Assembly: GCA_050014795.1 (NCBI GenBank)
Contig: JBEKCQ010000069.1
Coordinates: 1-25,810, forward strand
Reading direction: 5' to 3'
Source: JALHUF01 sp050014795
Lineage (GTDB): Bacteria > Acidobacteriota > Terriglobia > UBA7540
Length of the DNA: 25,810 nucleotides
The position numbers were made by a program, and so were the translations under genes. The notes beneath the pieces were generated by a model. The model had not been told where the DNA came from and did no database searches. It was given only the letters and a program-made list of their open reading frames with translations. Below, piece by piece: positions 1 to 8,655 of the stretch (positions within the stretch are counted from its first letter, which is position 1; every line of letters starts with the position of its first letter).

Positions 1-377
1 AAGTTCCAGACCACGGCGGCGAGCACATTCTTCCCGGCGCGCAAGTGCGGGGCGATGTCGAGGGTCTCGAAACGCCAATGGTAGAGGTCGCCCCGGGCGG
101 GGCCCGCCAGGACGCGCCTGCCGTTTACGAACAGTTCGTACCGATTGTCTCCGCTCGCATGAATCACGAACCGTTCGGGCGCCCCGCTCAGCGTGAACGT
201 CTTGCGGAAATGGAACACGCCGAATTCCCGGCGGGGTCCGTCCGGGTGCGAAATCCACTGCGCCTTCCAACTTTGTCCGAGCAGAGCCGGGTTGATGCTT
301 TGAGGCCTGGCGTTAGGAGGCAGGATGGCAAGCAGAAAGAGTATTAAGACTACTCGTGTGCGGAGAGTTGAATACAT
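1..377 (-). CDS. Alpha-L-rhamnosidase-like secreted glycosidase, N-terminal fragment
   Basis: The first 125 residues of a gene that runs off the left edge. An ATG at 377-375 follows AAGGAG with an 11-nt gap. The product starts with a hydrophobic signal peptide (about residues 1-26, RVVLILFLLAILPP). It continues into a beta-sandwich segment with WKAQWISHPDG, FHFRKTFTL, DNRYELFVNGRRV and LRAGKNVLAAVVWN. That order (KAQWI, then F.R..F.L, then Y.lyvNG..v, then L..G.N.l.a.vWN) is typical of the N-terminal domain of bacterial alpha-L-rhamnosidases (GH78 type), which remove terminal rhamnose from plant polysaccharides and glycosides. The catalytic domain lies outside the window, so the family rests on the N-terminal domain only. 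Other glycosidases with a similar jelly-roll domain are possible. It diverges from a GH31 gene, which fits a carbohydrate-use locus. Confidence 0.72.
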   Translation of the reverse strand, partial: MYSTLRTRVVLILFLLAILPPNARPQSINPALLGQSWKAQWISHPDGPRREFGVFHFRKTFTLSGAPERFVIHASGDNRYELFVNGRRVLAGPARGDLYHWRFETLDIAPHLRAGKNVLAAVVWN

Positions 378-472
378 GGCTCGACATTCTCCTTGAGGTG
401 ACAGCTCTGGTCGTACAGCAGCCAAGCCGGAGGGCATTCCTACCGGCTCGCGTTCAGGTGCTACCCGGCCTC

Positions 473-500
473 AGTATATTAGTTCCCCGAGGCCTGTCAA
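473..500 (-). promoter_or_regulatory. Sigma-70-type promoter for the rhamnosidase-like gene
   Basis: Read on the minus strand, a perfect TTGACA (500-495) is separated by 16 bp from TATACT (478-473). This would start transcription near 466 and give a leader of about 90 nt before the ATG at 377. No equally good promoter was seen for the divergent GH31 gene. Confidence 0.6.
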
Positions 501-631
501 TCGAAGTGGCGAGCGCAGAACACGAACCAGACAATGCGGTCCAGTGGCTCTGGCGGATGACTCAGCGGAGATTCTCATTCTTGTGTCTCGGGGGTGGAAT
601 GTAGTGGTAGATTGCCTGTCGGAGGACGACC

Positions 632-3050
632 GTGAGGCAGGTTTGCTGGGCTGTTTTGCTCGTCGGAATTTTCGCTGCCGCGGCGCGCGGAGCCGAACCC
701 TACCTCCCCCCCTATGAAATCGGAAAGCTGCTGAAGGTTGAGAGGCAGGGAGATTTCGTTGTCTTCCACGCGCAGCGGGCCTCGTTGCGTGTCAACTTTG
801 TGTCTGACTCCATCGTCCGGGTCTTCGTGGAGGTTTGAAGACCGGCCCTCGGCCAAATCCATTTTCGAGGGCAACAAATACCAGGCAGCAATTCCGGTTG
901 GGTTCGAGGAGACAGCCTCAGCGGTCAGCATGAAAAGCAGCCGTCTCCGGTTGACCGTGGAGAAAACCGATCCGCTGCGGTTGGTCTTTGAAGACTCGGG
1001 TGGGGCCGGCTTGACCCGTATTGCGAAGCCACTACTCGTCGGCGGAATTCATTCCGACTATCATCGCGTGCGGTTCGAAATCGCCCCCGACGAGCAATTC
1101 TATGGACTAGGCGAGCGGTTCCACAGCTTCAATCATCGGGGCAGGGAGATTACCCTGCGCAACGTAGACGCCATCAACCAGCTTCAGGACTACAACTACT
1201 ACAGCATCCCCTTCTTCCTGAGCAGTCGCGGGTACGGCATTTTCTACAACAACACCTGGGACACCACGTTTCGCTTTGGCAGCGAAGTCCCCGACGAGCT
1301 TTCCTTTGAGTCGCCCGGCCCGAATGGCGATTTCTTTTTCATCTATGGCCCGACGCCGCGCGAGACGCTGGCTGGGTATGTTGACTTGACCGGCCGCCCG
1401 CCGCTCCTGCCGCGCTATGCGTTGGGGCTCTGGATGGGCGATTTCCCCTACGAGAATCAGGAGCGTATTCCTCGCATCGGGCAGGAATTCATCGACCACC
1501 AGTTGCCGTGGGACAACTTCTACCTCGACTACGAGTGGGCCAATACGTTTTTCGATTTCAAGTTCAGCCTGACTACCACACCGTATCCTGAGGACCTGGC
1601 GGCCTGGTTTCGCCACCATCACCGGCAACTGGCTCTGATCGAGACGCCCTTTGTGAACGCCGAGTGTCCGCTCTACACATCGGCGCTGGAACGAAAGTTC
1701 TTCTGTGACCCCTCCAGCGCCTGGTGGCACACGCCGACCCGTTCCGGGCAGGTTGATTTTTCAAATCCTGAAGCCGCCCGCTGGTGGTGGCAGCTCCATG
1801 AGCCTCTGGTCGAAACCGGAGTCACCTTCTTCGTGACCGATGACGGCGAGTTCACGCGCGAGAAGGCGCTCACTTCCGACGGCGTCAGCGGCGGGGAGCT
1901 GCACAACTATTACAGCCTGCTTTACGCACGCGGCATGTTCGAGGAGATGGAGAAATCTTCCAACCTGCGGGGTTTCATCTGCTCGCGCTCGGGATTCGCG
2001 GGCTCTCAGAAGCACGGCACCTTCTTCGCCGGCGACCAGGATACGGAGTATCGCAACCTGCAAAAGGTGACGCGCGCGGTGCTATCTTCGGGTTTGTCGG
2101 GTATGCCGCTCCTCCGCACAGATTTGGCCGGGCTTTTCGGCGAATTGGACCTCCAAAGCTACGCGCGGTTTACCCAGTCCCAGGCGCTCCATCCCATGTT
2201 GATGCTGTTTACCTACATCCCTTCGAATGTCTCGTCCAACACGTATGCCGGCAAGCTCGACCGCCGACCTTGGACCTACGGGGAGCCGACGCTCCAGATC
2301 TTTCGCAAGTACCTCCAACTCCGGCACAGCCTGGTCCCTTACCTTTACACTCTGGCAGCAGAGGCCCACGCAGCCGGCACTCCTTTGTTGCGGCCGCTGC
2401 TGTTCGAGTATCCCCAGGACTCGCGATGCTGGGGCATCGAAGATGAGTACCTGGTGGGGAGGGACCTGCTGGTCGCGCCCGTGATGAGCAAGGACACGTT
2501 GGCGCGGCCGGTCTATCTGCCTGCGGGAACGGAATGGGTGGATTTCTGGTCGGACCGTGTCTATGCCGGCGGGCAGACCATCAACTATGAGGCGCCCCTG
2601 GAGGTGCTCCCGCTGCTCGTGCGCCGTGGGGCGATCCTGCCCTTTCAAGACCCGCTCCTGACGCTGGTGGATCATCCTTATCCCGAGCTGACATGGCGGA
2701 TCTACCCTTCGTCCGCGACTGAGCGATTTGTGCTCTACGAGGATGACGGGCTGACCCAGGACTACAAGCAGGGAAACGCCGTTCACACCGGAATGAGCGC
2801 TGTGGGCGGTGGGACCCTGGAGATTCGCCTTCGCGCCGACGGCCAGCGCGATCGCAAGCACACTCTGGAAGTCCACCTCCTGCCGAAGAAGCCTGAGGCT
2901 GTACTCGTGGCGGGCAAAAGGATCAGGATTCAAAACGCGCCGCGAGCGAAGCTCCGGGCGGGCGCGGCCACCTGGGATGAAGCTCGAAAAATCCTCACGG
3001 TGCTCCTCCCGCGATTGCCGGAAGAGGGAATCATCGTCCGCGCCGAGTGA
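632..3050 (+). CDS. GH31 alpha-glucosidase-like secreted enzyme, with a +1 frame break near 833
   Basis: The gene starts at GTG 632, 6 nt after GGAGG (621-625). It opens with a signal peptide (VCWAVLLVGIFAAAARGAE) and reads in one frame to a TGA at 836-838. The homologous reading continues from TTT GAA GAC at 834 in the +1 frame to 3050. Joined, the protein is about 805 residues, normal for GH31. Family marks are YGLGERFHSFNHRG in the N-terminal domain; the nucleophile segment FFVTDDGE, with Asp about 403 (codon 1839); RSGFAGSQ; and AGDQD, with the acid/base Asp about 468 (codon 2034). A C-terminal beta domain follows (VAPV, LPAGTEWVDFW). GH31 enzymes cleave alpha-glucosides, alpha-xylosides and related sugars; the substrate cannot be told here. 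The break may be a mutation, a sequencing error in GGTTT, or less likely recoding. If it is real, only a leaderless protein from an internal start could be made. Confidence 0.85.
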
Positions 3051-3084
3051 CTCTGGGCAGGGGCGCGGGAAGGGCACCGACGGC

Positions 3085-3106
3085 GGGGAAGTCCTTCCCG
3101 ATTTTT
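3085..3106 (+). terminator. Possible intrinsic terminator after the GH31 gene
   Basis: A short GGGAA/TTCCC stem (3086-3090 with 3095-3099) around a GTCC loop is followed by GA and five T. It lies 35 nt after the GH31 stop. The stem is only 5 bp, so the call is moderate. A second hairpin, GGCGAG/CTCGCC (3134-3139 with 3145-3150, loop TTGAC), lies just downstream without a T tract. Confidence 0.4.
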
Positions 3107-3194
3107 CGTGGTGGGCCGTTTTGAAGTGGGAGCGGCGAGTTGACCTCGCCATGGGGTGACCCAAAGCCGCCTCTACCTCGAACTGACCCGGGGT

Positions 3195-3524
3195 CGATTT
3201 TCCCCTTAACTTTTTAGGACAAGTGTGATAGACTACAATTTCTGAAAAGGAGTGCTTGGCGGCACTCTGGAGCGCCGAAAATGCCCCGCGATTCCGATGC
3301 GCCTATAAATACGGCTATAGAAAAACAAAGCTGGTATGTGGTGATATATCAACGACTTACGATTCCCACAGGCATAACAAAGCTGGTATGTGCCCTTTTT
3401 TCTACCACGTACAAGCTTTGCGAAAAAAAGCTGAACTTTGGAGCGAGTCAAGTGGTTTGTGTCAACGTCTTACTCTCGAGTGGCGGTCTACGAGCGGCGC
3501 GGGCGGCACATGCGTCGCGTGGGC
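3195..3524 (+). repeat. Element A: promoter-led structured repeat, candidate non-coding RNA
   Basis: This stretch is homologous, in inverted orientation, to 9850-10295 (element B). It begins with a promoter-like segment and has a block around TCTGGAGCGC and GAAAATGCCCCG (about 3266-3290). AAGCTGGTATGTG occurs at 3328-3340 and 3380-3392. The second copy pairs with CACGTACAAGCTTTG (3406-3420), giving a 15-bp stem with one mismatch and one G-U around a 13-nt loop (3393-3405). A mini-hairpin AAAG-CTGAA-CTTT (3427-3439) follows. Short ORFs cross it in several frames, but the similarity to B is at nucleotide level and spread over frames, so it is probably not coding. I do not recognise the family. 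It could be a small RNA gene, a mobile non-autonomous repeat, or both. Confidence 0.75.
3206..3234 (+). promoter_or_regulatory. Promoter-like start of element A
   Basis: TTAACT (3206-3211), a 17-bp spacer and TAGACT (3229-3234). The same arrangement is conserved in element B, including the spacer sequence GACAAGTGTG next to the -10. This suggests that the conserved part of the repeat includes its own promoter, with a start near 3241. Confidence 0.55.
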
Positions 3525-3639
3525 TGCGATGTGGGCGATGATGAGAACTCGGACCAGTTCGCCGGTGCGGTTTCAGCCGGCTTCCGTCCAACGAGCGTCA
3601 TATGGGGGGAGGGAAGTCTAGCGCTCCGCCGGTACGCAC

Positions 3640-3657
3640 CCATGCCACGTGGCATGG
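3640..3657. promoter_or_regulatory. Perfect 18-bp palindrome upstream of the receptor gene
   Basis: CCATGCCACGTGGCATGG reads identically on both strands. It lies 18 bp upstream of the -35 box of the receptor promoter and 66 bp before the receptor ATG. The position fits an operator for a dimeric regulator, but no regulator gene is in the window. It could also be a dispersed hairpin repeat. Confidence 0.45.
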
Positions 3658-3674
3658 ATTTGTTATCTGGCGTA

Positions 3675-3703
3675 TTGAGTTACAGGGCCCAAGGACGTAT
3701 TAT
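3675..3703 (+). promoter_or_regulatory. Promoter of the TonB-dependent receptor gene
   Basis: TTGAGT (3675-3680), a 17-bp spacer and TATTAT (3698-3703). The predicted start near 3710 would give a very short leader of about 14 nt that still contains the GGAGG at 3711-3715. Confidence 0.5.
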
Positions 3704-3723
3704 CTGAGAGGGAGGAATTGTTC

Positions 3724-6700
3724 ATGCGCCATTGGGTGTCGGCAAGCTGTATGCGCATCTTTGTATTGTTCGCGGCTTGCAGCCTTACGGCTCACGCGCA
3801 ACAGTTCCAAGGAAGCTTTGCGGGGACGATTACTGACCCCTCGAATGCCGTAGTGCCCGGAGTGAGCGTAACGGCGGAAGAAGTCAACAAAGGATCCACG
3901 CGCAGCGCGTTGACGCTGGACGATGGCACCTACGAGATTCCCCTTCTGCAACCTGGGAGCTACCGGCTGCGCGTGGAGAAGGCCGGTTTTCAGACCATCT
4001 CCTGGGGGCCAATTCCGCTGACCGTCAACGCGCACCTGCGGCTGGACTTCCAGATGAAGCTGGGTAAGACGGCGACGACCGTGACCGTGGAGGCGACCTC
4101 ACCGATTCTGGACCCGCGGTCGGCCTCCGTCGGGACCACCCTGGAGTCGTCCAAAGTGGACCAGGTTCCGCTCAACGGCCGCAGTTTCCTGCAATTGATG
4201 CTGCTCGCCCCGGGTGTTGTCCCGGCCACCTCAGGATCGCTCCTCAGCGACCGGGGCGGCGGAATCAATGTGAACGGATTGCGCGAAACGATGAACTCCT
4301 ATTGGCTGGACGGCCTGGATGACACCTCGATCGGCGTGGGCCAGTTCACGGTTGCCCCACCCATCGACTCCATCCAGGAGTTTCGTATGGAGACCGGGGT
4401 TTACGAAGCGAAGTTTGGGGCGCATGCCGGCGCCCAGGCCAATATCGTAACCAAGTCCGGCACCAACCATTTCCACGGCACCCTCTACGACTTCCTCCGC
4501 AACAGCGCTCTGGATGCCCGGAATTTCTTCGAGCCCTCCGTGCCGCCCTTCCGCCGCAACCAGTTTGGGGGGACCGTGGGCGGCCCCGTCGCATTGCCTA
4601 GGATTTACGACGGGCACGACCGCACGTTTTTCTTTTTCGCTTACGAGGGCTTGCGAGAGCGGCGCTCGTTCTTCAATCGAGCGCGCGTGCCAACGCTGGC
4701 GGAACGAAGCGGCGACTTCTCCGCGGATCTGGCCCCGGACTGCTCCGTACAAACGCTGCTCATCGACCCCTTCGCTTTGATGCAGGGCCAGGTGGCGGTC
4801 CTCACCAACCCGCTGACCGGCGTGCCGAACTCTCTGCCTTATCTGGATCCCGTGGGACAAGGGTTGGTGAACATTTACCCGGCGCCGAACATCGCCAATG
4901 CCCCTTGCGGGGGACCCAACTACACGGCGCTGGTCAACCGCCGGATCAATTTCAACACTTACACCACCCGGGTGGACCATCGCTGGGGAGATCATGACTT
5001 CGTCTTTTTCCGTTACAACATGATCCGCGACCATCGCTTCGTCCCCTCGAGCTCCGGAACGGGCAGCGGAACCAGCGTGCCGGGCTTCGGAAGCCTCCAG
5101 AGCAATGCCTACCAGATGGCGGGATTGGATTGGACCCATACGGTTTCGTCAACGCTGTTCAACGAATTCAAGTTCGGGTATAACCGCTGGCAGATCGCCT
5201 ACAACAATGAGGATCAGGGCAATCTAGTCGCCCAGCAACTCGGCATCCAGGGCCTGGCAAGGCCGGACCCCAGCCAGACCGGTGTGCCCGACCTTAACTT
5301 CGCGGGCTATGACGGCCTGGGGGCGGACACGACGTGGCCGCAGGCCGGGGCCGTCAACACCTTTCAACTGGGCGACACCGTCACGCACATACACGGCAAC
5401 CATTCCCTGGCCTACGGCTTCGATTTTCGCAAAGTCCGGCGCGGCAGTTTTGTGATCGACTCGGTCATTCGGGGCGAGTTCGATTTCACCGGCCTCGCCA
5501 CCAACGGTCTGGGCCAACTTCCTTCGGATGTGCTGTCGCAATTGGGGTGCGCTCCTCCCTCCTGCGTCTCCGGTAACAGCGTGGCCGATGCGCTCCTGGG
5601 ATTCCCCACTTTCTGGATCAACGGCTTCCAGCAGAATGTTAGCGGCGAGTTCGGTGAATATGACTTCTTCGCGCAGGACACCTGGCGGCTGCGCCGCAAT
5701 CTGACCGCGACTTTTGGCCTACGCTACGAGTACAAGGCACTGACTACGGACCAACACGATCGGCTGGCCAATTTCGATTTCCACCAGGGAAGCTTGATGG
5801 TGGCAGGCCGTGGTGACGTGACCTTGATGAGTGCCTACGTCGATCCGGTCACTGGCGTCACCGTGTTCTCCCCGATCGGCAAGACGTACCTGGGGAGCAC
5901 CGCCGAAAACCGTTCCTTGCAGCATCCGGACCGTGACGATTTTGCGCCCCGCTTCGGTCTGGCCTGGCAACCCTTCGGCAACCCCAACACGGTGGTGCGG
6001 GCGGGTTACGGGATCTTTTATGACCAGACATTTGGGGACGTCTACTTCCAGAAATCCAACAACCCTCCGTTTGTACGGATCACCGCCGGCAATTTGAGCG
6101 GCGCTCTTCCTCTGCTGACCGCCGGCCAGTTGCCGATCGGCACGGGAGCGCTGATCCAGACGGCTCTGGTGGGAGCGGCCGCGCCCACCTTTCCCACTAT
6201 GAGTCCTTTCGAGCTCAACTTCCGTGACGCGATGATTCACGAGTGGCAAGTCGACGTGCAACGGGAGTTGGGCAGCGCTTGGCTGGTGGACGTCGGCTAC
6301 GTGGGCACGCGGGGCCTGCGGTTGCCGCGCGAGGTGGACCCTAACCAGCCTGATCCATCCAATCCTGCGCTTTGTGTCAACGGCGCCTGCCCCCGTCGCT
6401 ATCCGAGCTACTCGGGTTTCTCGTATACCGAATCATCCGGGACCTCCATCTACCACGCCCTGCAGACAAAACTGGAACGGCGTCTTACCAACGGCTTGGC
6501 CGTGCTCGGCGGCTACACCTTCTCCAAGTCCATGGACACCAACTCCGCGCCCTTTGCGACCGACCGCGACACCAACTTCCCGCAGAATTCACGCGATCTG
6601 GCGGCGGAGAAGGCGTTGTCGGATTTCGACTTCCGCCATCGATTCACCCTCGCTTACGTGTACGACCTGCCCTTCGGGACTCGCCTGTGGAAGACCGATG

Positions 6701-7221
6701 ACCGGCGGCTTGGCTACCTGCTGAGGGGATGGGAAATGGCCGGGGCGGTGACCGCCCAATCCGGCGCGCACTTCACTCCGCAAATCAGTGGCAACGTCAG
6801 TGGCGCCGACGAATCCCAAATCACCGGCGTGGGTCACGCCACCGACCGCCCTGACCTCACCGGCAGCGGTTTGTACCCGGCGCGGCAAAGCCCCGAGCAG
6901 TGGGTGTTGGCCTCGGGATTCAGTTCCCCCGCACCCTTTACCTTCGGCAACGCGGGCCGCAACATTCTGCGCGGTCCGAGTTTGGCCACGTGGGACTTCT
7001 CAGTCATCCGGAGGTTCTTACTGCACGAGTCGAAATCCCTGGAATTCCGCGCCGAGATGTTCAACATCTTCAACCGCCCGAACTTCGAAATCCCGAAGGG
7101 GGATCTGGCTTCCGCCAGCTTCGGCAAGATCTTCAACACGGTCCAGCCCATCGCGGGTCAGGCGTCGGGCGGGCCAGGCGATCCCCGCGAGCTTCAGTTT
7201 GGCTTGAGACTGATTTGGTGA
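3724..7221 (+). CDS. Oar-like TonB-dependent outer membrane receptor with carboxypeptidase-regulatory domain
   Basis: 1165 residues from ATG 3724, 8 nt after GGAGG; a TTG at 3718 in the same frame is less likely. A signal peptide ends near AHA-QQ (residue 25). Residues about 30-112 form a carboxypeptidase-regulatory-like beta-sandwich (GSFAGTITDPSNAVVPGV, then DGTYEIPLLQPGSYRLRVE). A plug domain follows (VPLNGRSFLQLMLLAPGVVP, INVNGLRETMNSYWLDGLDD, GAQANIVTKSGTNHFHG). The rest is a long beta-barrel ending in an aromatic residue (FGLRLIW), as outer-membrane barrels do. The architecture and length match the Oar-like receptor family greatly expanded in Acidobacteria. Such proteins are thought to import large substrates, often glycans, using TonB energy. 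The substrate here is unknown; the nearby glycosidases make a saccharide plausible. A TonB-like gene lies 300 bp downstream on the other strand. Confidence 0.93.
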   Translation: MRHWVSASCMRIFVLFAACSLTAHAQQFQGSFAGTITDPSNAVVPGVSVTAEEVNKGSTRSALTLDDGTYEIPLLQPGSYRLRVEKAGFQTISWGPIPLTVNAHLRLDFQMKLGKTATTVTVEATSPILDPRSASVGTTLESSKVDQVPLNGRSFLQLMLLAPGVVPATSGSLLSDRGGGINVNGLRETMNSYWLDGLDDTSIGVGQFTVAPPIDSIQEFRMETGVYEAKFGAHAGAQANIVTKSGTNHFHGTLYDFLRNSALDARNFFEPSVPPFRRNQFGGTVGGPVALPRIYDGHDRTFFFFAYEGLRERRSFFNRARVPTLAERSGDFSADLAPDCSVQTLLIDPFALMQGQVAVLTNPLTGVPNSLPYLDPVGQGLVNIYPAPNIANAPCGGPNYTALVNRRINFNTYTTRVDHRWGDHDFVFFRYNMIRDHRFVPSSSGTGSGTSVPGFGSLQSNAYQMAGLDWTHTVSSTLFNEFKFGYNRWQIAYNNEDQGNLVAQQLGIQGLARPDPSQTGVPDLNFAGYDGLGADTTWPQAGAVNTFQLGDTVTHIHGNHSLAYGFDFRKVRRGSFVIDSVIRGEFDFTGLATNGLGQLPSDVLSQLGCAPPSCVSGNSVADALLGFPTFWINGFQQNVSGEFGEYDFFAQDTWRLRRNLTATFGLRYEYKALTTDQHDRLANFDFHQGSLMVAGRGDVTLMSAYVDPVTGVTVFSPIGKTYLGSTAENRSLQHPDRDDFAPRFGLAWQPFGNPNTVVRAGYGIFYDQTFGDVYFQKSNNPPFVRITAGNLSGALPLLTAGQLPIGTGALIQTALVGAAAPTFPTMSPFELNFRDAMIHEWQVDVQRELGSAWLVDVGYVGTRGLRLPREVDPNQPDPSNPALCVNGACPRRYPSYSGFSYTESSGTSIYHALQTKLERRLTNGLAVLGGYTFSKSMDTNSAPFATDRDTNFPQNSRDLAAEKALSDFDFRHRFTLAYVYDLPFGTRLWKTDDRRLGYLLRGWEMAGAVTAQSGAHFTPQISGNVSGADESQITGVGHATDRPDLTGSGLYPARQSPEQWVLASGFSSPAPFTFGNAGRNILRGPSLATWDFSVIRRFLLHESKSLEFRAEMFNIFNRPNFEIPKGDLASASFGKIFNTVQPIAGQASGGPGDPRELQFGLRLIW

Positions 7222-7347
7222 GTGGCGCGAGCGGGTCCGTGGCCCCCTCCGGAACCTGCTGGAGCCCCGGTGGGGACATCGGTGGGATGGAGCGCCTGGA
7301 CTCACCCACAAGGCCCCGTGGAATCGGCGCAAGTGCTTGGGAACGAA

Positions 7348-7421
7348 TGGCTGGGAGGCAGGGATTCGAACCCCGATACGCAGATCCAGAGTCTGCAGTC
7401 CTACCGTTAGACGACCTCCCA
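7348..7421 (-). tRNA. tRNA-Gln (anticodon CUG)
   Basis: On the minus strand the sequence folds as a full cloverleaf. The acceptor stem is TGGGAGG/CCTCCCA with discriminator G. The anticodon stem GCAGA/TCTGC encloses the loop CTCTGGA, giving anticodon CTG, which reads CAG. The T-arm carries TTCGAAT. The 3' CCA is encoded at 7350-7348. U1 with discriminator G is as expected for glutamine tRNAs. Confidence 0.93.
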
Positions 7422-7524
7422 GTGAAGAGGCTCTCTTACAAGTAACTGGCTGTGGCGCGGCTTGTCAAGCCTTTGTTGCGGGCACAGGCTGGCAAGACGG
7501 TGGAAAGAGCACAGGCGAGGCAGT

Positions 7525-8655
7525 CTAGAAGAGGCGGAAACTCACTTCGATCATGACCCGCACGGGGACCGGGATACCGTTGCGCATGCCGGGCTTGAAC
7601 TTCCAGGTGCGGACCGTCTCGAGAGCCTTTTCGTCCAAGCCCAACCCCAGGGGCTTCACGACCCGTGCGTCGGTGACGCTGCCTAGAGTATCGACGACAA
7701 TCAACACCACCACCGTACCCTGGTACTTAGCCTTGCGCGCCTCCTCTGAGTACGGGGGCTCCGGCTTGTAGATGGGAATCGGCGCTGTAACACTTCCGCC
7801 AACACTGTATGCGCCGCCGCCGAATCCGCCGCCCTCGCCGGGGCCGAGGCCGCCACCCCGGCCTGACCCGATGCCGGTTCCCTCACCGCTGCCGATTCCT
7901 CCCCCGAATCCAGGCCCGTTCGAGGCTGGGCCCGCCACACCCTGAGGATCGCCCCAAGGCGCATTCATCGCCATCTGGGGCAGCTTCAGCTCGGGCGGCC
8001 CCACCAAGGTCGGCTGCACGGCCAACTTGGGATCCAGGTTCGGGAGCACCGCCATGGGCGGAGCAAGCTGCGTCTTGGCAAACTTGGGAACTGCCCCTTT
8101 GGACGCAGGTGTCGGGGAACGGTCGCCGCCGCCTCCACCGCCACCCATCTTCTCGTCGGGCCCGGTGAGCTGGCTAAGGTAGGGCGAGATATCCACCAGG
8201 CTGTACTTCGTAGCGGCTTTGACAGGGGTCAGCATGCGCTCGATCACAAAGGGTAGGACGAGCGCGCTCAATACCACAACATGTACCAGAACGGAGTTGA
8301 CCCAGGAGGCTGGCTGCTGCTGGTAGTCCTGCCAGATTTCCGGGACCTCAATCGGCTTCGAGGTCACTGGAATGGACGGCGCCTTGGGCTTCTCAAACAA
8401 AGTCCGGAACAGGTTGGGCAGGTCGCGGTACCAGGGCGGCATCTCCGTGATGGGGAGTCTGGCTTCGCCCCGGTAGTACTTCTGCGGCACGGTGATCTTG
8501 GGCTCGCGCCAGAGGTCGCGAATCTGACGGAAGGCAGAAACGAAAACGTTGGGAGTGTCAACAAAAGTGAGCTGATAGACCGGTTCGGCCGGCTTGCTCT
8601 GGCCCGCAGGCGGCTGCTCCAACCCAACTCTGACGTGAAGATCGCTAGATGGCAT
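7525..8655 (-). CDS. TonB family energy-transducing protein
   Basis: 376 residues from ATG 8655, with AGGGA 9 nt upstream; the in-frame TTG just before is not needed. A cytoplasmic N-terminal part of about 125 residues is followed by one membrane segment (SWVNSVLVHVVVLSALVLPF). Then comes a Pro- and Gly-rich periplasmic linker with long glycine runs (MGGGGGGGDRS, GFGGGIGSGEGTGIGSG). The C-terminal TonB domain covers about the last 80 residues (YKPEPPYSEEARKAKYQGTV, GLDEKALETVRTWKFKPGM, VMIEVSFRLF). TonB couples the inner-membrane proton gradient, through ExbB/ExbD, to outer-membrane receptors. No exbBD is in the window. The long N-terminal cytoplasmic region is not part of canonical TonB and is of unknown role. 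It may serve the receptor encoded next door. Confidence 0.85.
   Translation of the reverse strand: MPSSDLHVRVGLEQPPAGQSKPAEPVYQLTFVDTPNVFVSAFRQIRDLWREPKITVPQKYYRGEARLPITEMPPWYRDLPNLFRTLFEKPKAPSIPVTSKPIEVPEIWQDYQQQPASWVNSVLVHVVVLSALVLPFVIERMLTPVKAATKYSLVDISPYLSQLTGPDEKMGGGGGGGDRSPTPASKGAVPKFAKTQLAPPMAVLPNLDPKLAVQPTLVGPPELKLPQMAMNAPWGDPQGVAGPASNGPGFGGGIGSGEGTGIGSGRGGGLGPGEGGGFGGGAYSVGGSVTAPIPIYKPEPPYSEEARKAKYQGTVVVLIVVDTLGSVTDARVVKPLGLGLDEKALETVRTWKFKPGMRNGIPVPVRVMIEVSFRLF

Noticed and set aside
2082..3164. 360-codon minus-strand ORF over the GH31 3' half
   Set aside because: Antisense of conserved GH31 sequence; no domain recognised.
3328..3420. Possible CRISPR array from AAGCTGGTATGTG copies
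   Set aside because: Only two direct copies plus one inverted copy, unequal spacing, short unit and no cas genes. The inverted copy forms a hairpin.
3233..3851. Several overlapping short ORFs over element A, with matching peptides in translations of element B
   Set aside because: The similarity appears in more than one frame and on both strands, as expected from nucleotide conservation of a repeat. No ribosome site and no consistent frame were found.
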